A stretch of DNA of 64,000 nucleotides from Mycolicibacterium sp. CBMA 247 (GCF_009729095.1 NZ_VTGX01000003.1:823780-887779), one strand, 5' to 3'; shown: positions 28,524-37,265, counted from the first letter of the stretch. Translations and numbers: made by a program. Notes: a model not told the origin generated them from the sequence alone.

Positions 28524-28823
28524 CTACTCGGCGTCGCTGATGGCGTCCAGGCGCTGGTTCACCCGAGCCAGTGCCTCGTCGAAAACCTCCACCTTTTCGC
28601 CGCGCTTTTCGCCGGCCGGCTGGGCGGCGCCGCGGGCGCCTTCGGCCTCCACTCGGGCCGCGCCCTGACGGCGCAACAGGCTGAAGTTCTTCTCGCGTGC
28701 TTGTCTGAGCCGGCTCTGCAGGTCCTTCAGCGACTTCTCGTCCATGCGTGCCAGCGCTTCGGGATGCGCCTCGCCGATCAACGAGTTTTCCTGCGGGGTC
28801 AGGTTCACGTGGTGGTTGCTCAC
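28524..28823 (-). CDS. hypothetical protein, conserved NLTPQEN start
   Basis: A 99-residue soluble protein from GTG 28823 (VSNHHVNLTPQENSLIGEAHPEAL). The first 60 residues are helical and contain ARMDEKSLKDLQSRLRQAREKNFSLLRRQGAARVEAEGARG, a charged, basic pattern I recall from small mycobacterial hypothetical proteins. The rest is a Gly/Ala/Lys linker plus an amphipathic helix. Function unknown. The much longer minus-strand frame upstream of 28823 is antisense to the gene at 29041 and is not coding. Confidence 0.6.
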   Translation of the reverse strand: MSNHHVNLTPQENSLIGEAHPEALARMDEKSLKDLQSRLRQAREKNFSLLRRQGAARVEAEGARGAAQPAGEKRGEKVEVFDEALARVNQRLDAISDAE

Positions 28824-29040
28824 CGTAGATACATAGCGCAGCCCGGCCACATCGGAAAAGGGATTCGCCACGTGACGTACCAAACCGTTGCCCCGAGGCC
28901 ACGTCATGTTGACCTTTGCCGAGCGGTGAACATACTGATGCGACGTCAATATCCGCCCGGCACCGCAGACCCGCCCTTGAATTGCGGATCTTCGGCGCGC
29001 CGACACCAGCATCGGGCGCACGGGACGCGATGATACAGAT

Positions 29041-29799
29041 GTGGTTGTTGATGCGAATGTGACCAATGTCGTGCCGGTGCCCCCGACGTCCGGGCCGGAA
29101 GCTGACGAGGTGCGGGGTGAACCCGAGGCGGTTCCCAGTTCGCAGTCGCAGCAGCAACGCGTGTGGTCGATGCCCAAGCCTCCGGTGACGCGCAAGCAGG
29201 CCGACGAGGTGGGGAGGATCGCCCTCAATGCCGGCGCGGCCATCATCGGGTTCATCGCCGGCGTTGCTCGCTATGGCGCCCGCGCCGTAAGACACCTGTC
29301 TCGCGCGATCGAGGCAGTGCCGCCGGCCGTGCGCCTGCTGACCCTGATGGGCGTACTCATCCTCCTGGGTATCGTCGGCGCAATCGCACTGGACAACCCC
29401 CTCGGCCTGGCCAGCATCATCGTGGTGGTCCCGGTGTGCTCGATCACCCTGGGCGCGCTCGGACACCGCTGGTACAGCGGACTCGGCGGTCAGCCCATGC
29501 CGCGCGTGGAAAGCCCGGCCGCAGGACCATCGGTGCCGGACCTGCAGCGTTCGGTCGAATACGTCGACAAGAAACTCACGTTCGCCCTCAACGCATTCGG
29601 CGCTGAACGTCAACAACACGCGATGATCGCCCTCTTCCAGGCCAAGACGGCCATCGAACTCACGCTCGGGACAGAGCAGGACGCGGCGAGCCACATCGAC
29701 GCGCTGCTGTCTGTGGAAGACCACGACGCACGGCCGCGAATCCGGGCCGGCTCCGCGTCGAAGTCGTTGCGAGAAAGCAATTCCCTGGCGGCGTCATGA
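29041..29799 (+). CDS. membrane protein of unknown function, partner of FlgT-C-like protein
   Basis: A 252-residue protein; GTG 29041 is the earliest start, with GTG 29059 an alternative. The N-terminal 60 residues are disordered (Pro/Gln/Ser rich), followed by a helical segment with KQADEVGRIALNAGAAIIGFIAGVARYGARAVRHL, then two adjacent transmembrane helices (LLTLMGVLILLGIVGAIAL; LASIIVVVPVCSITLGAL) and a C-terminal helical region (about 175-252). Family not recognised. The stop overlaps the next gene by 4 nt (ATGA), so translation is coupled and the two proteins probably work together. Confidence 0.65.
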   Translation: MVVDANVTNVVPVPPTSGPEADEVRGEPEAVPSSQSQQQRVWSMPKPPVTRKQADEVGRIALNAGAAIIGFIAGVARYGARAVRHLSRAIEAVPPAVRLLTLMGVLILLGIVGAIALDNPLGLASIIVVVPVCSITLGALGHRWYSGLGGQPMPRVESPAAGPSVPDLQRSVEYVDKKLTFALNAFGAERQQHAMIALFQAKTAIELTLGTEQDAASHIDALLSVEDHDARPRIRAGSASKSLRESNSLAAS

Positions 29800-30155
29800 A
29801 CAACGGGCACGCCCTCTCCGGTCAGGTCGCGCTCATTGAGGACGACTACACGTTGGCCATCAATCGTGGTGCGCAGGCAGGTGTGATGCCAGGCATGATT
29901 TTTGCCGTGCACTCCGAGTCGGATCAGGTGATCACCGATCCCGAATCCGGCCGGGAATTAGGCAGACTCACGCGCGAGAAGCTTCGGGTGCGAGTATTCG
30001 ATGTGCAGCCGCTGTTCTCCCGCGCACACACATTCGCCAGGACCGACGACTTCTACGGTCTGTTCCAGGCAACGGCCGTGATCACGGTAGACGTCGGCGA
30101 CAGCCTCGAATTGGTACCCAGCGAAGCCGGGTCCCTTCGGGCGACGTCCGGATAG
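29796..30155 (+). CDS. FlgT-C-domain-like protein
   Basis: A 119-residue beta-rich protein. The pattern ALSGQVALIEDDYTLAINRGAQAGVMPGMIFAVHSESDQVITDPESGRELGRL...RVRVFDVQPLFSRAHTFA agrees with the FlgT C-terminal domain (G.V..V..d..lainrG...Gv..Gm.f.V, then DP.tG.eLG, then V.V..V..l.S.a). FlgT is a flagellar basal-body protein, but mycobacteria lack flagella, so this is a reuse of the small barrel domain in another role. It has no signal peptide and is translationally coupled to the upstream membrane protein. Family call from motif memory only. Confidence 0.6.
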   Translation: MNNGHALSGQVALIEDDYTLAINRGAQAGVMPGMIFAVHSESDQVITDPESGRELGRLTREKLRVRVFDVQPLFSRAHTFARTDDFYGLFQATAVITVDVGDSLELVPSEAGSLRATSG

Positions 30156-30206
30156 TTCTACGGCGCTCCAGAAGCGCTGTCAGAAAGCGGGGGTACCCTC
30201 GCGCGC

Positions 30207-31106
30207 ATGCGCAGCTACAACGACTCCTGGGACATCACCACCAGCGTGGGTTCGACGGCCCTGTTCGTCGCCGCTGCTCGAGCCTTGGAAGCGCGCAGGT
30301 CCGACCCATTGGTCGTCGATTCCTACGCCGCCGTGTTCTGCCGGGCCGCCGGCGGTCGATGGGCCGCTGTCGTCGACGGTGAAGACACCGGCAGCAAGCT
30401 CACCACGACAGACTTCGGCACCCACTTCGTTGCGTTCCAGGCCGCGCGCACAAGGTATTTCGACGACTACTTCCTGCGGGCGGCCACGGCCGGAGTGCGA
30501 CAGGTCGTCATGCTGGCGGCCGGCTTGGACTCCCGCTCCTATCGCCTGCCATGGCCCGATGGCACCGTCGTCTACGAGCTCGACCAACCGCGGGTGCTGG
30601 ACTTCAAGCGCGAAGTGCTCGACGACCTCGGCGCGACGCCGAACGCGCGTCGTGTGGAGGTGGCCGTCGATCTTCGCGACGACTGGACCTCAGCGCTACA
30701 GGACACCGGATTCGACCGGAGTGCACCCGCGGCGTTCATTGCCGAGGGCCTGCTGATCTATCTGCCCGCCACAGCTCAGGGCGACCTCTTTCGCGGGATC
30801 GACGCCTTGGCCGCGCCAGGTAGCTATGCCGCCATCGAAGAGGGTGACCCGATGCCCACGGCGGCCTACGAAGCGGCCAAGTCCGCCGAAGAAGCCGACG
30901 TCGACGGTGACGGCACCTTCTTTCAGCTGATTTACAACCAGCAGTTCGCCAAGGCTGCCGACTGGTTCGGGAGCCACGGCTGGATGGCGGAGGCCACACC
31001 GTTGGCCGACCAGATCAGCGGCCTCGGACGACCACTGCCGGAACCAGGATCGCAACCCGATGTCATGATCCGGTCGAACACATTGGTCAGCGCCATCAAG
31101 AGGTAG
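30207..31106 (+). CDS. SAM-dependent methyltransferase, LCM family
   Basis: A 299-residue class I methyltransferase of the leucine carboxyl methyltransferase (PF04072) type that is expanded in mycobacteria. Motif I is VVMLAAGLDSRSYRLPWP with VYELDQPRVLDFK following (Asp/Glu binding the adenosine ribose); FIAEGLLIYLPA is the post-motif acceptor-pocket strand. N-terminal RSYNDSWDITTSVGSTALFVAAARALE is the mycobacterial family start. Substrate unknown; in related proteins polyketide or small-acid substrates are assumed. It is convergent with the amidohydrolase gene at 31134. Confidence 0.85.
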   Translation: MRSYNDSWDITTSVGSTALFVAAARALEARRSDPLVVDSYAAVFCRAAGGRWAAVVDGEDTGSKLTTTDFGTHFVAFQAARTRYFDDYFLRAATAGVRQVVMLAAGLDSRSYRLPWPDGTVVYELDQPRVLDFKREVLDDLGATPNARRVEVAVDLRDDWTSALQDTGFDRSAPAAFIAEGLLIYLPATAQGDLFRGIDALAAPGSYAAIEEGDPMPTAAYEAAKSAEEADVDGDGTFFQLIYNQQFAKAADWFGSHGWMAEATPLADQISGLGRPLPEPGSQPDVMIRSNTLVSAIKR

Positions 31107-31133
31107 TTCGTAGCTCCGCGGCCGGGTTGCAGG

Positions 31134-32405
31134 TCAGTTGTCCACGAGGTCGGGCAAAGGCTCCGCATCCGTCAGCCAATGTCGTCCAGCCCGGCGAGCG
31201 GCCTCCCATTTGGGCACGCTCACCGCATCGTCCTGGCCGAGGTCCTCTGGCGTCGGGCCGATGCGCTCCGCGACGGATGCGAGGGCACCCAGATCGAAGT
31301 TGTATATCTCGGCTGCAGCCAGACCCAGCATCTGACGGGTCTCGTCGATCGGGATGTCCCAGAAGGAGCGTCGCAGCCAGTCGTGGGTGTGCGGCCAGGT
31401 CCCTTCTGGGTGGGGGTAATCGTTGCCCCACAGCATGTTTGAGACGCCGATCTCGTAGCGTCGCGCCAGTTCTCTACGCTCGGTGGTGGTGGCCCCGATG
31501 AAGCAGTTCCGGTCGAAGTACGCCGAGGGCGGCATCGTTAGATCGCCCTCCATCCGATGGCTCATCTTCTTCGCCGAATGCTCACGCAGGAAGCGGGTGT
31601 CCATCAGCCAGAGCAGATCATTGGCCCAATAAGCGCCGCATTCGGTGGCCCCCCAGCGCAGCCGGGGGAAACGCTCAAACACGCCGGACCACAATGCAAA
31701 CCATAGGGGCCGAACTCCCCACCAGCGCACCTCGGTTGTGTAGATGCCCAGGTGCTGTCCGTACTCCTCGCTCGGGGCGGGACCGACGTGTGTGTGTACC
31801 GGCATCTGCAGGTCCTGGCAGGCGGCCCAGACCTTGTCGTAGCGCCGGTCGTGATAGGGCGGGTAGTCACCCCACAGCACCGGAATCAGAATCCCGCCCC
31901 GCAGTCCGGACTCTGCGGCTCGGGCGATCTCGGCAACCGCCGCGTCGACATCCGCCAGTATCGGCACGACCGCAACCCCGGCTCGTCGCTCCGGGCTGGA
32001 GCTGCACAGCTCGGCCAGCCAACGGTTATGAGCCCGCGCCCCGGCCATGGCCTGCCCCGGGTCGAGGCTGCCCGACTGCCCCAGGCCTGCGCCGAACGGA
32101 GCCCCGGCGACTCCGGTGACGGCGTCGGCGTCCGGAAAGATGACCTCGCCGGCGACGCCGTCGCCGTCGAGTTCGTGGTCACGCCGGCCCACATCCCATC
32201 CGCCGGAGATGCCGTCTCCATGCTCGGAGAACCACTGCTCGGCGAACTCTTCGTCGATGAATCCGCTGGCCTGCGCAGCGGCGGCAACCTTCTCGGCCAG
32301 GAAGGCCTCGAATTGCTCGCGGTATTCGGGGTCGATGTACTCGCGATACTGCTCGGTGGGCAGCTCGGCGTGGGTGTCTGCCGAGATGATGATATAGGGG
32401 TCCAC
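31134..32405 (-). CDS. amidohydrolase family 2 (COG2159) protein
   Basis: Metal-dependent hydrolase or decarboxylase of the amidohydrolase superfamily, ACMSD-like subgroup, 423 residues from GTG 32405 (VDPYIIISADTHAELPT), with AAAGG 7 nt upstream. Metal ligands: ADTH near the start (D-x-H), MPVHTHVGP in the middle, and WGNDYPHPEGTWPHT near the C-terminus with the conserved Asp and His. Proteins with this plan hydrate, decarboxylate or hydrolyse ring-cleavage products in aromatic, steroid and polyketide pathways (family knowledge). Second of two tandem homologues; 13 bp after the upstream paralogue. Confidence 0.85.
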   Translation of the reverse strand: MDPYIIISADTHAELPTEQYREYIDPEYREQFEAFLAEKVAAAAQASGFIDEEFAEQWFSEHGDGISGGWDVGRRDHELDGDGVAGEVIFPDADAVTGVAGAPFGAGLGQSGSLDPGQAMAGARAHNRWLAELCSSSPERRAGVAVVPILADVDAAVAEIARAAESGLRGGILIPVLWGDYPPYHDRRYDKVWAACQDLQMPVHTHVGPAPSEEYGQHLGIYTTEVRWWGVRPLWFALWSGVFERFPRLRWGATECGAYWANDLLWLMDTRFLREHSAKKMSHRMEGDLTMPPSAYFDRNCFIGATTTERRELARRYEIGVSNMLWGNDYPHPEGTWPHTHDWLRRSFWDIPIDETRQMLGLAAAEIYNFDLGALASVAERIGPTPEDLGQDDAVSVPKWEAARRAGRHWLTDAEPLPDLVDN

Positions 32406-32418
32406 TGTGGTCCTTTCG

Positions 32419-33633
32419 CTACCAGGCACGGATGGGGTCAGGCTCGAAGGCGGTGCTGCTCGCGTCGGCGGGGATAGTCGTCAGCGGCTCGGCAATCTCA
32501 ATCACCGTCGGGCCGATTCGCCCGACAAGGGGTGCCAGCGCGTCGAGGTCGAAGCCGTACACGGCCGCCGCATTCCCGCCCACCATGGCCGTCACCTCGA
32601 CTGCCGGGACGCCGCTGAAGGTGTGGCGCAACGCTTCTCGGGTGTGGGGAGCAGTTCCCTCGAGGTGTGGGTAGTCGCTTCCCCACATGATTCGGTCGAC
32701 GCCGATTTCGTGGCGCTCGGCACACTCGACGGGTCGCATGAAGCTGGCACCGACGTAGCACTGGCGAGCCCAGTACTCGCTGGGCTTGAGGGCCAGCGAG
32801 CCGGCGGTGGGGCCGGCGAAGCGCGCAATCGCCGAGCCCTCTCGCGCATAACGGGCGGCCGCGACGTCGAGCGAATCGAGGGTTGCCGGAATCCAACCGG
32901 CACCCTGCTCGGTGAAGACCACAGTCAGCTCCGGATGGCGGTCCATTGCGCCACTGAAGATCAGGTGCCACAGCGCTCGGTGAGACCACCAGTGCGTCTC
33001 GTACACCCAGACCGCAAAGGAGCTGCCCCACCCGTCCGTTGGGCTCGGTCCGGCGTTACCACCGTGGTGGTTGATGACGAGGCCCGCCTCGGCGCACGCC
33101 GCCCAGAGTGGCTCCCAGTGCTCGGCGTAGAGCTGGGGAATGCCGGTGCCCGGCGGGATTCCAGGCAGCAGAACGCCGCCGCGCAAGCCGAGCTTGGCGA
33201 TCTGCGCCACCTCGGCGAGAGCTTCGTCGAGGTCTCCGAGCAGGATCTGGCCCACCCCGGCGCGCCGCTCGGGCGACAGGGAGCAGAAGTCGGCCAGCCA
33301 ACGGTTGTGCGCACGCAGGCCGGCCCAGCGCAGCTCGAGTTCTCGGGCAGTCTCTGGTGGTGTAGCCGCCAGGCTCCCTTGAGGAAAAAACGGCGGCACG
33401 GTATTGGGGAAGATGACCTCCCCCGCGATACCTTCACGATCCAAATCAGAGTTGCGCCGCTCACTATCCCAGTTGCGCTCGGCGTCGGCCTCGGTGAGGT
33501 CGGCGAACGGGTTGACGTATGTCTTTGCCCAGCTGTCGAATTCGTCCCGGTATCGCGGATCAAGGTACCCGCGGTAGTCGAGCAGGTCAGCACCAGCGTG
33601 GCAGTCAGCCGAGATCACCGTGTAGCGGTCCAT
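32419..33633 (-). CDS. amidohydrolase family 2 (COG2159) protein
   Basis: Paralogue of the preceding gene, 404 residues from ATG 33633 (MDRYTVISADCHAGADLLDYRGYLDP); the frame extends upstream into the ADC-like gene and is not used. Metal ligand regions: SADCHAG near the start, VINHHGGN in the middle, and MWGSDYPHLEGTAPHTREAL near the end. Compared with the sister enzyme, the first motif has DCH instead of DTH. It starts 2 nt after the acetoacetate-decarboxylase-like stop, so all four genes from 31134 to 35374 form one operon. Substrate unknown. Confidence 0.85.
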   Translation of the reverse strand: MDRYTVISADCHAGADLLDYRGYLDPRYRDEFDSWAKTYVNPFADLTEADAERNWDSERRNSDLDREGIAGEVIFPNTVPPFFPQGSLAATPPETARELELRWAGLRAHNRWLADFCSLSPERRAGVGQILLGDLDEALAEVAQIAKLGLRGGVLLPGIPPGTGIPQLYAEHWEPLWAACAEAGLVINHHGGNAGPSPTDGWGSSFAVWVYETHWWSHRALWHLIFSGAMDRHPELTVVFTEQGAGWIPATLDSLDVAAARYAREGSAIARFAGPTAGSLALKPSEYWARQCYVGASFMRPVECAERHEIGVDRIMWGSDYPHLEGTAPHTREALRHTFSGVPAVEVTAMVGGNAAAVYGFDLDALAPLVGRIGPTVIEIAEPLTTIPADASSTAFEPDPIRAW

Positions 33634-33635
33634 GG

Positions 33636-34439
33636 CTATACCCGCGTCGGCTCGGGCCTGGGCGCGGCGAGCAGGGCCACGTCGTCGTAGCGCTGATGCA
33701 CATAAGGCAACAGCCACTCCTGCGGCACCTGCGCCGCGATCCGCCCTACCTGGACGGTGCGCCGACGACACCACGTGATCGACTTGATCTCGCGGACAAC
33801 GATGTCGGCGACCGGGTCCAGCGGCGACTCCCCCAACTCGAGGGTGCCGTCGATCGTCTCCAGCAGCTCGTAGTGCCGGTGGTATTCGCCGTAGACCAGA
33901 TGGGGGTCGGTGATGCCACCGCCGTCGGGGGCACGCAAGAACTTGAAGTAGAACTCGGTGTTCACCTGGTCGGGCGGCAACTCCGCCGGCCCGGTGATGC
34001 GGCCGTTCACTTTGATGAGCTGATAGCCCAGCCGGGCAACGGCGGCGGTGACGCTGTCTCCGTCGCGCTCGACCGCGATCTCGGCCAGTTTCTTTGGTTC
34101 GCCGAAGGTTTCGCGCCCGCCCGTTACCGACTGTTCGGTGGATTGGGGCATGAACAGGGGATAGTCGCCCTGAAGTTCGCCGTGCCGGGCGGTCACCGAG
34201 AACACAGCCGATCCGAATGGCGGCCTGCCCTCTATCCGGACCCGCTGAAGCTGGATCCGCACCAGCGGTTCAGCCGCCGGCTCCAGCGGCTTCGGCAGAA
34301 CCGCCGCGACGATGTCCGGATCGGTGAGGTAGGTGACGGTGACGGCCTCGGTGGCAATCGGCGCCTTGGTGGCGTCGATCTCGTGGTCAACCCGCGTCTC
34401 CGGTGGGCGAGGACCATAGCGAATAACGTTGGCGTTCAA
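33636..34439 (-). CDS. acetoacetate decarboxylase (ADC) superfamily protein
   Basis: A 267-residue ADC-fold protein. ADC motifs: YLTDPDIVAAVLPKPLEP near the start, then GDYPLFMPQSTEQSVTGGRETFGEPKKLAEI (the E-x-FGEPKK lysine pair corresponds to the ADC active-site region) and FYFKFL. Beta-keto-acid decarboxylation is the known reaction of the family, but many members act as lyases or dehydratases. It overlaps the SDR gene upstream by 4 nt and precedes the amidohydrolases by 2 nt. Role in breakdown of an unknown compound is inferred. Confidence 0.8.
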   Translation of the reverse strand: MNANVIRYGPRPPETRVDHEIDATKAPIATEAVTVTYLTDPDIVAAVLPKPLEPAAEPLVRIQLQRVRIEGRPPFGSAVFSVTARHGELQGDYPLFMPQSTEQSVTGGRETFGEPKKLAEIAVERDGDSVTAAVARLGYQLIKVNGRITGPAELPPDQVNTEFYFKFLRAPDGGGITDPHLVYGEYHRHYELLETIDGTLELGESPLDPVADIVVREIKSITWCRRRTVQVGRIAAQVPQEWLLPYVHQRYDDVALLAAPRPEPTRV

Positions 34440-35374
34440 CGGTTTCCTCCTTCGGTGTCCGACGCGTTCTCGGCCTGGTTGCCGAGGACGTCCACCAAGT
34501 AGTCCGGCTTGCCACGAGCCAGGATCGATGCCGCCTTGCTGCTCACGACTTGATCGGACGGCGCAGGCGGACCCATCATCCAGAAGCTGTCCGCGAGGAT
34601 GCCCTCGACGACCTGCTCAGCGACTGCCTCGAGCGGTGTGAATTCGATGTGCGCGCCGGCTGATTCGAAGCGGTCCACGACCTTTGCCAGCGTCTGGTCG
34701 GGTGTGCGACGTTCCTGGGTCGCGGCGTAGCGCGTTGGCCGGTGCCGCCACGATTCCCAGATACCGGTGTTCAAAAAGCCGCTCGGGAAAAGGACGTGCG
34801 CACGCACCTGTGTTCCCGTCATCTCCAAGTGCGTGTAGAGGCTTTCGGTCAGACAGAGCACTGCCGCTTTGGTCATTGGGTAGACCGCTGTGGCCGGCCC
34901 GCCCATCGCGCCCCGGGCAATCGGCGCGAATCCCCCGTTGCCCGAGCAGGTGTTGACCACGTGGCCTTCACCCTGCTCGAGCAGGATGGGCACGAAGGCC
35001 TTGATCCCGTGGATGACACCGAGCACATTGACGTCGATCCCCCAGCGCCAATCGGCAAGGTCGTGTTCCCACATGTAACCCTCGGAGACCCCGCCTGTGC
35101 CGGCGTTGTTGCACACCACATGCACCGCGCCGAAGTGATCGACCGCCTCCTTCGACAGCGCCTCAACCGAGGAATAGTCGGTGACGTCGGTAACCATCCC
35201 AACGGCCTCGATGCCGTCATCCGCGAGTGCCCGGGTCGCCTCGTCCAGCGGTCCGGCGAGGACATCCGCCAGTACCACCTTCATGCCCTCCCGGCCGAAA
35301 CGCCTGCCCATAGCCCGGCCGATCCCACCGGCTCCCCCGGTTACGACGGCCACTTTGCCTCGAAGGTCATTCAT
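34436..35374 (-). CDS. SDR family oxidoreductase
   Basis: Short-chain dehydrogenase of about 312 residues. Cofactor motif TGGAGGIGRAMGRRFGREG, LADVLAG after strand 2, DVTD after strand 3, and CNNAGTGG. Catalytic residues NTCSGNGG and YPMTK (Tyr and Lys; the usual Ser is in the CSG). C-terminal extension of about 60 residues beyond the classical fold (EQVVEGILADSFWMMGPPAPSDQVVSSKAASILARGKPDYLVD). Start at ATG 35374 (MNDLRGKVAVVTGG); GTG 35389 is an alternative. First gene of the operon and divergent from the IclR gene, whose operator lies between. Confidence 0.85.
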   Translation of the reverse strand: MNDLRGKVAVVTGGAGGIGRAMGRRFGREGMKVVLADVLAGPLDEATRALADDGIEAVGMVTDVTDYSSVEALSKEAVDHFGAVHVVCNNAGTGGVSEGYMWEHDLADWRWGIDVNVLGVIHGIKAFVPILLEQGEGHVVNTCSGNGGFAPIARGAMGGPATAVYPMTKAAVLCLTESLYTHLEMTGTQVRAHVLFPSGFLNTGIWESWRHRPTRYAATQERRTPDQTLAKVVDRFESAGAHIEFTPLEAVAEQVVEGILADSFWMMGPPAPSDQVVSSKAASILARGKPDYLVDVLGNQAENASDTEGGNR

Positions 35375-35413
35375 TGTGGCGATCGTCACACAGTCGCGTA
35401 TATCACCGCAAGC

Positions 35414-35430
35414 AGTCGCATTATGCGACT
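35414..35430. promoter_or_regulatory. IclR operator: 17-bp palindrome
   Basis: AGTCGCAT-T-ATGCGACT, perfect 8-bp arms around one base, located 9 nt before the IclR start and 40 bp upstream of the SDR start. A second half-site AGTCGCG occurs at 35391-35398. Likely controls both divergent transcripts. Confidence 0.7.
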
Positions 35431-35438
35431 ATCGCGCC

Positions 35439-36350
35439 ATGGCTCCGCGTCCCTCCCCACAGACCGAGCGGGTGGTAAACCTGTTCGAGCATCTGGCAGA
35501 TGATGGCGCCCGAGGTATGACGTTGGCCGAAGTGTCACGCCATTTGGGCGTCCATAAGGCCAGCTGCCACTCGATGCTTTCGGCGTTACTCGGAGCCGGC
35601 TGGCTGCTACGCGACCCGGTTCGCAAGACCTACCACCTCGGGCCGGCTCTGGTCCGCCTCGGCCGAGAGGCAGCGGGCCACTATCCAGCCCTGGTGCTGG
35701 CCCGCTCCGTAATGGTCGAGCTATCGGCCGCGACAGGCGCCCACTGCGTTGCGTTCTCGGTCGGTGATGACTACTCCACCGTCGTCGATCAGGTCCGAAG
35801 CCGTCACGGCGGCGGTCACCCGATGCCGATCGGTACCCAGTTCCCCCACCGCCCGCCCTATGGAGCGTCGACCGTTGTCTGGGCAGGGCCAGAGGCGCGC
35901 GAGCGCTGGCTGACCGCCCTGCCCGAAGAGGTGCGCGAACGATACCGCCAGGCCATCACCGCCGCCCAGCGGCGTGGCTACGCGGTTGGTCTTCACATCC
36001 TGCCCGATCTTCGGTTGCAGGAATTGGCGCTGATCGTGCGCCGCGCCGAGGTGCGTTCCACCCGATTGAGCCAGCTGGCACAGGCCTTGACCGACGAACT
36101 CATCCATCAAGAAGAGTGGTTCCCGATCAGCCTGGCCCCGGACCGCACCTACGAGGTGAGCCACATCGACTCCCCCATCCTGGACTCCGAATCGCGCATC
36201 GTCTTGATGCTGAGCCTCGTGCCCAGCCCCGAACCGATGAATGGCGCAGACGTTACCCGTCTGGGTGAGCAGCTCACTTCGGTAACCCGCCAACTGAGTG
36301 CCGCCCTGACCGAAGCGCCCCCGGCCCACGCGAGCCAATTCGACACGTAG
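35439..36350 (+). CDS. IclR-family transcriptional regulator
   Basis: A 303-residue IclR regulator from ATG 35439 (MAPRPSPQTERVVNLFEHL); the longer frame upstream is antisense to the SDR gene. N-terminal winged helix-turn-helix (about 8-70): GMTLAEVSRHLGVHKASCHSMLSALLGAGWLLRDPVRKTYHLGPAL. The C-terminal effector domain carries ATGAHCVAFSVGD and GTQFPHRPPYGAS, followed by RRGYAVG. Divergent from the SDR / ADC / amidohydrolase operon across a 17-bp palindrome, so it is its likely repressor or activator. Effector unknown. Confidence 0.9.
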   Translation: MAPRPSPQTERVVNLFEHLADDGARGMTLAEVSRHLGVHKASCHSMLSALLGAGWLLRDPVRKTYHLGPALVRLGREAAGHYPALVLARSVMVELSAATGAHCVAFSVGDDYSTVVDQVRSRHGGGHPMPIGTQFPHRPPYGASTVVWAGPEARERWLTALPEEVRERYRQAITAAQRRGYAVGLHILPDLRLQELALIVRRAEVRSTRLSQLAQALTDELIHQEEWFPISLAPDRTYEVSHIDSPILDSESRIVLMLSLVPSPEPMNGADVTRLGEQLTSVTRQLSAALTEAPPAHASQFDT

Positions 36351-36441
36351 GCAACACAACCCACGGTTGAGGTAGAGACGCCACTCGCTTCGATCGACTC
36401 CAGCATCGTTCGCGAGAACTGCCTCTTGCGCGCGTGTCGAA

Positions 36442-36888
36442 ATGCCTACGGCCACGGCAGAAAAGTGGGATCGTGCAGACATGCGATCAACAGAGATCGT
36501 CACGGCGTTCTGGGGTGACGTCTGGAACGCTCACGATCCCGATCCCGATGCCGTCGGCCGATTCGCCGCCGCCGACGTCGTCATCGAAGCAGGCGGTCAG
36601 GAAATCTCTGGACTGGACAAGGTCAAACACTGGGTGCAGCAATTCCTCGACCGCGTCAACGACCTGCACGTCAACCCAGTCGAATCCTTTCAAAACGAGG
36701 ATGGCACTCGCGTCACCTCCAGATGGGTACTGACGGGGACCAACAACGGCATTCTCGGCACCGAACCCAACGGTAAGCCGATCGCCATGACCGGCACAGC
36801 GGTCTGGTCTGTGGCCGACGGCAAACTACAGCACGGTTGGGTCGAACAGGCGTCATTCGAGCTGTACCACTCGTTGCTCGCGAAGTAG
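36442..36888 (+). CDS. SnoaL-like / nuclear-transport-factor-2-fold protein
   Basis: A 148-residue protein; ATG 36442 (MPTATAEKW) is the longest start, while ATG 36481 (MRSTEIVTAFW) gives the compact NTF2 domain. Pattern: IVTAFWGDVWNAHDPDPDAVGRFAAADVVIEAGGQEISGLDKVKHWVQQFLDRVND, then the strands TRVTSRWVLTGTNNG and GTAVWSVADGKLQHGWVEQ. This is the SnoaL / DUF4440 cone-fold layout with a hydrophobic pocket; members isomerise or hydrolyse small molecules. No catalytic residues can be named. Not overlapping the IclR gene. Confidence 0.7.
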   Translation: MPTATAEKWDRADMRSTEIVTAFWGDVWNAHDPDPDAVGRFAAADVVIEAGGQEISGLDKVKHWVQQFLDRVNDLHVNPVESFQNEDGTRVTSRWVLTGTNNGILGTEPNGKPIAMTGTAVWSVADGKLQHGWVEQASFELYHSLLAK

Positions 36889-36894
36889 CCCACT

Positions 36895-37128
36895 GTGCAG
36901 GCACAATTCGAGCGGCTGGCGATAGCAGCGAGCGCGCTCGCCCTATCCGCCATCGTCGGCGCGCCGAGTGCCTCGGCCGAACCGATCGCGACCTGCACCA
37001 GCGACGTCATTGATGGCATCGAGGTCGATTACTGCGTCGGCAACCCGAACGCGAACGCGGACACCGTCACCGGTGTGCCAGGCGTCAACGTGGACTTCGA
37101 ATTCGGTTTGGGAATCGGCCTGGGCTGA
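36895..37128 (+). CDS. small secreted protein, hypothetical
   Basis: A 77-residue exported protein starting at GTG 36895, 6 nt after the SnoaL-like stop. Signal peptide LAIAASALALSAIVGAPSASA (cleavage after SASA), mature part about 47 residues with CTSDVIDGIEVDYCVGNPNANA and a Gly/Val-rich end. The two cysteines are probably disulfide-linked. Family unknown, though short mycobacterial exported proteins with CxxDVIDGIEVDYC are seen in several species. Possible co-transcription with the SnoaL-like gene. Confidence 0.55.
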   Translation: MQAQFERLAIAASALALSAIVGAPSASAEPIATCTSDVIDGIEVDYCVGNPNANADTVTGVPGVNVDFEFGLGIGLG

Positions 37129-37265
37129 CCATCAGCCGGAAAATATTCGACGGATTGCCCATCCTCGCGCAGCGAGCCACACCGCTGCTCAACCGTTGGG
37201 GTCACCGGTCTATCTCGGCACGGTCCGACGACCCAGAACCGCGCCAGTAACCCCCGGGCGTCCGG

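Noticed and set aside
28824..29724. upstream extension of minus-strand frames opposite the 29041 gene
   Set aside because: The plus-strand gene has membrane helices and translational coupling to the next gene; the antisense frames have none.
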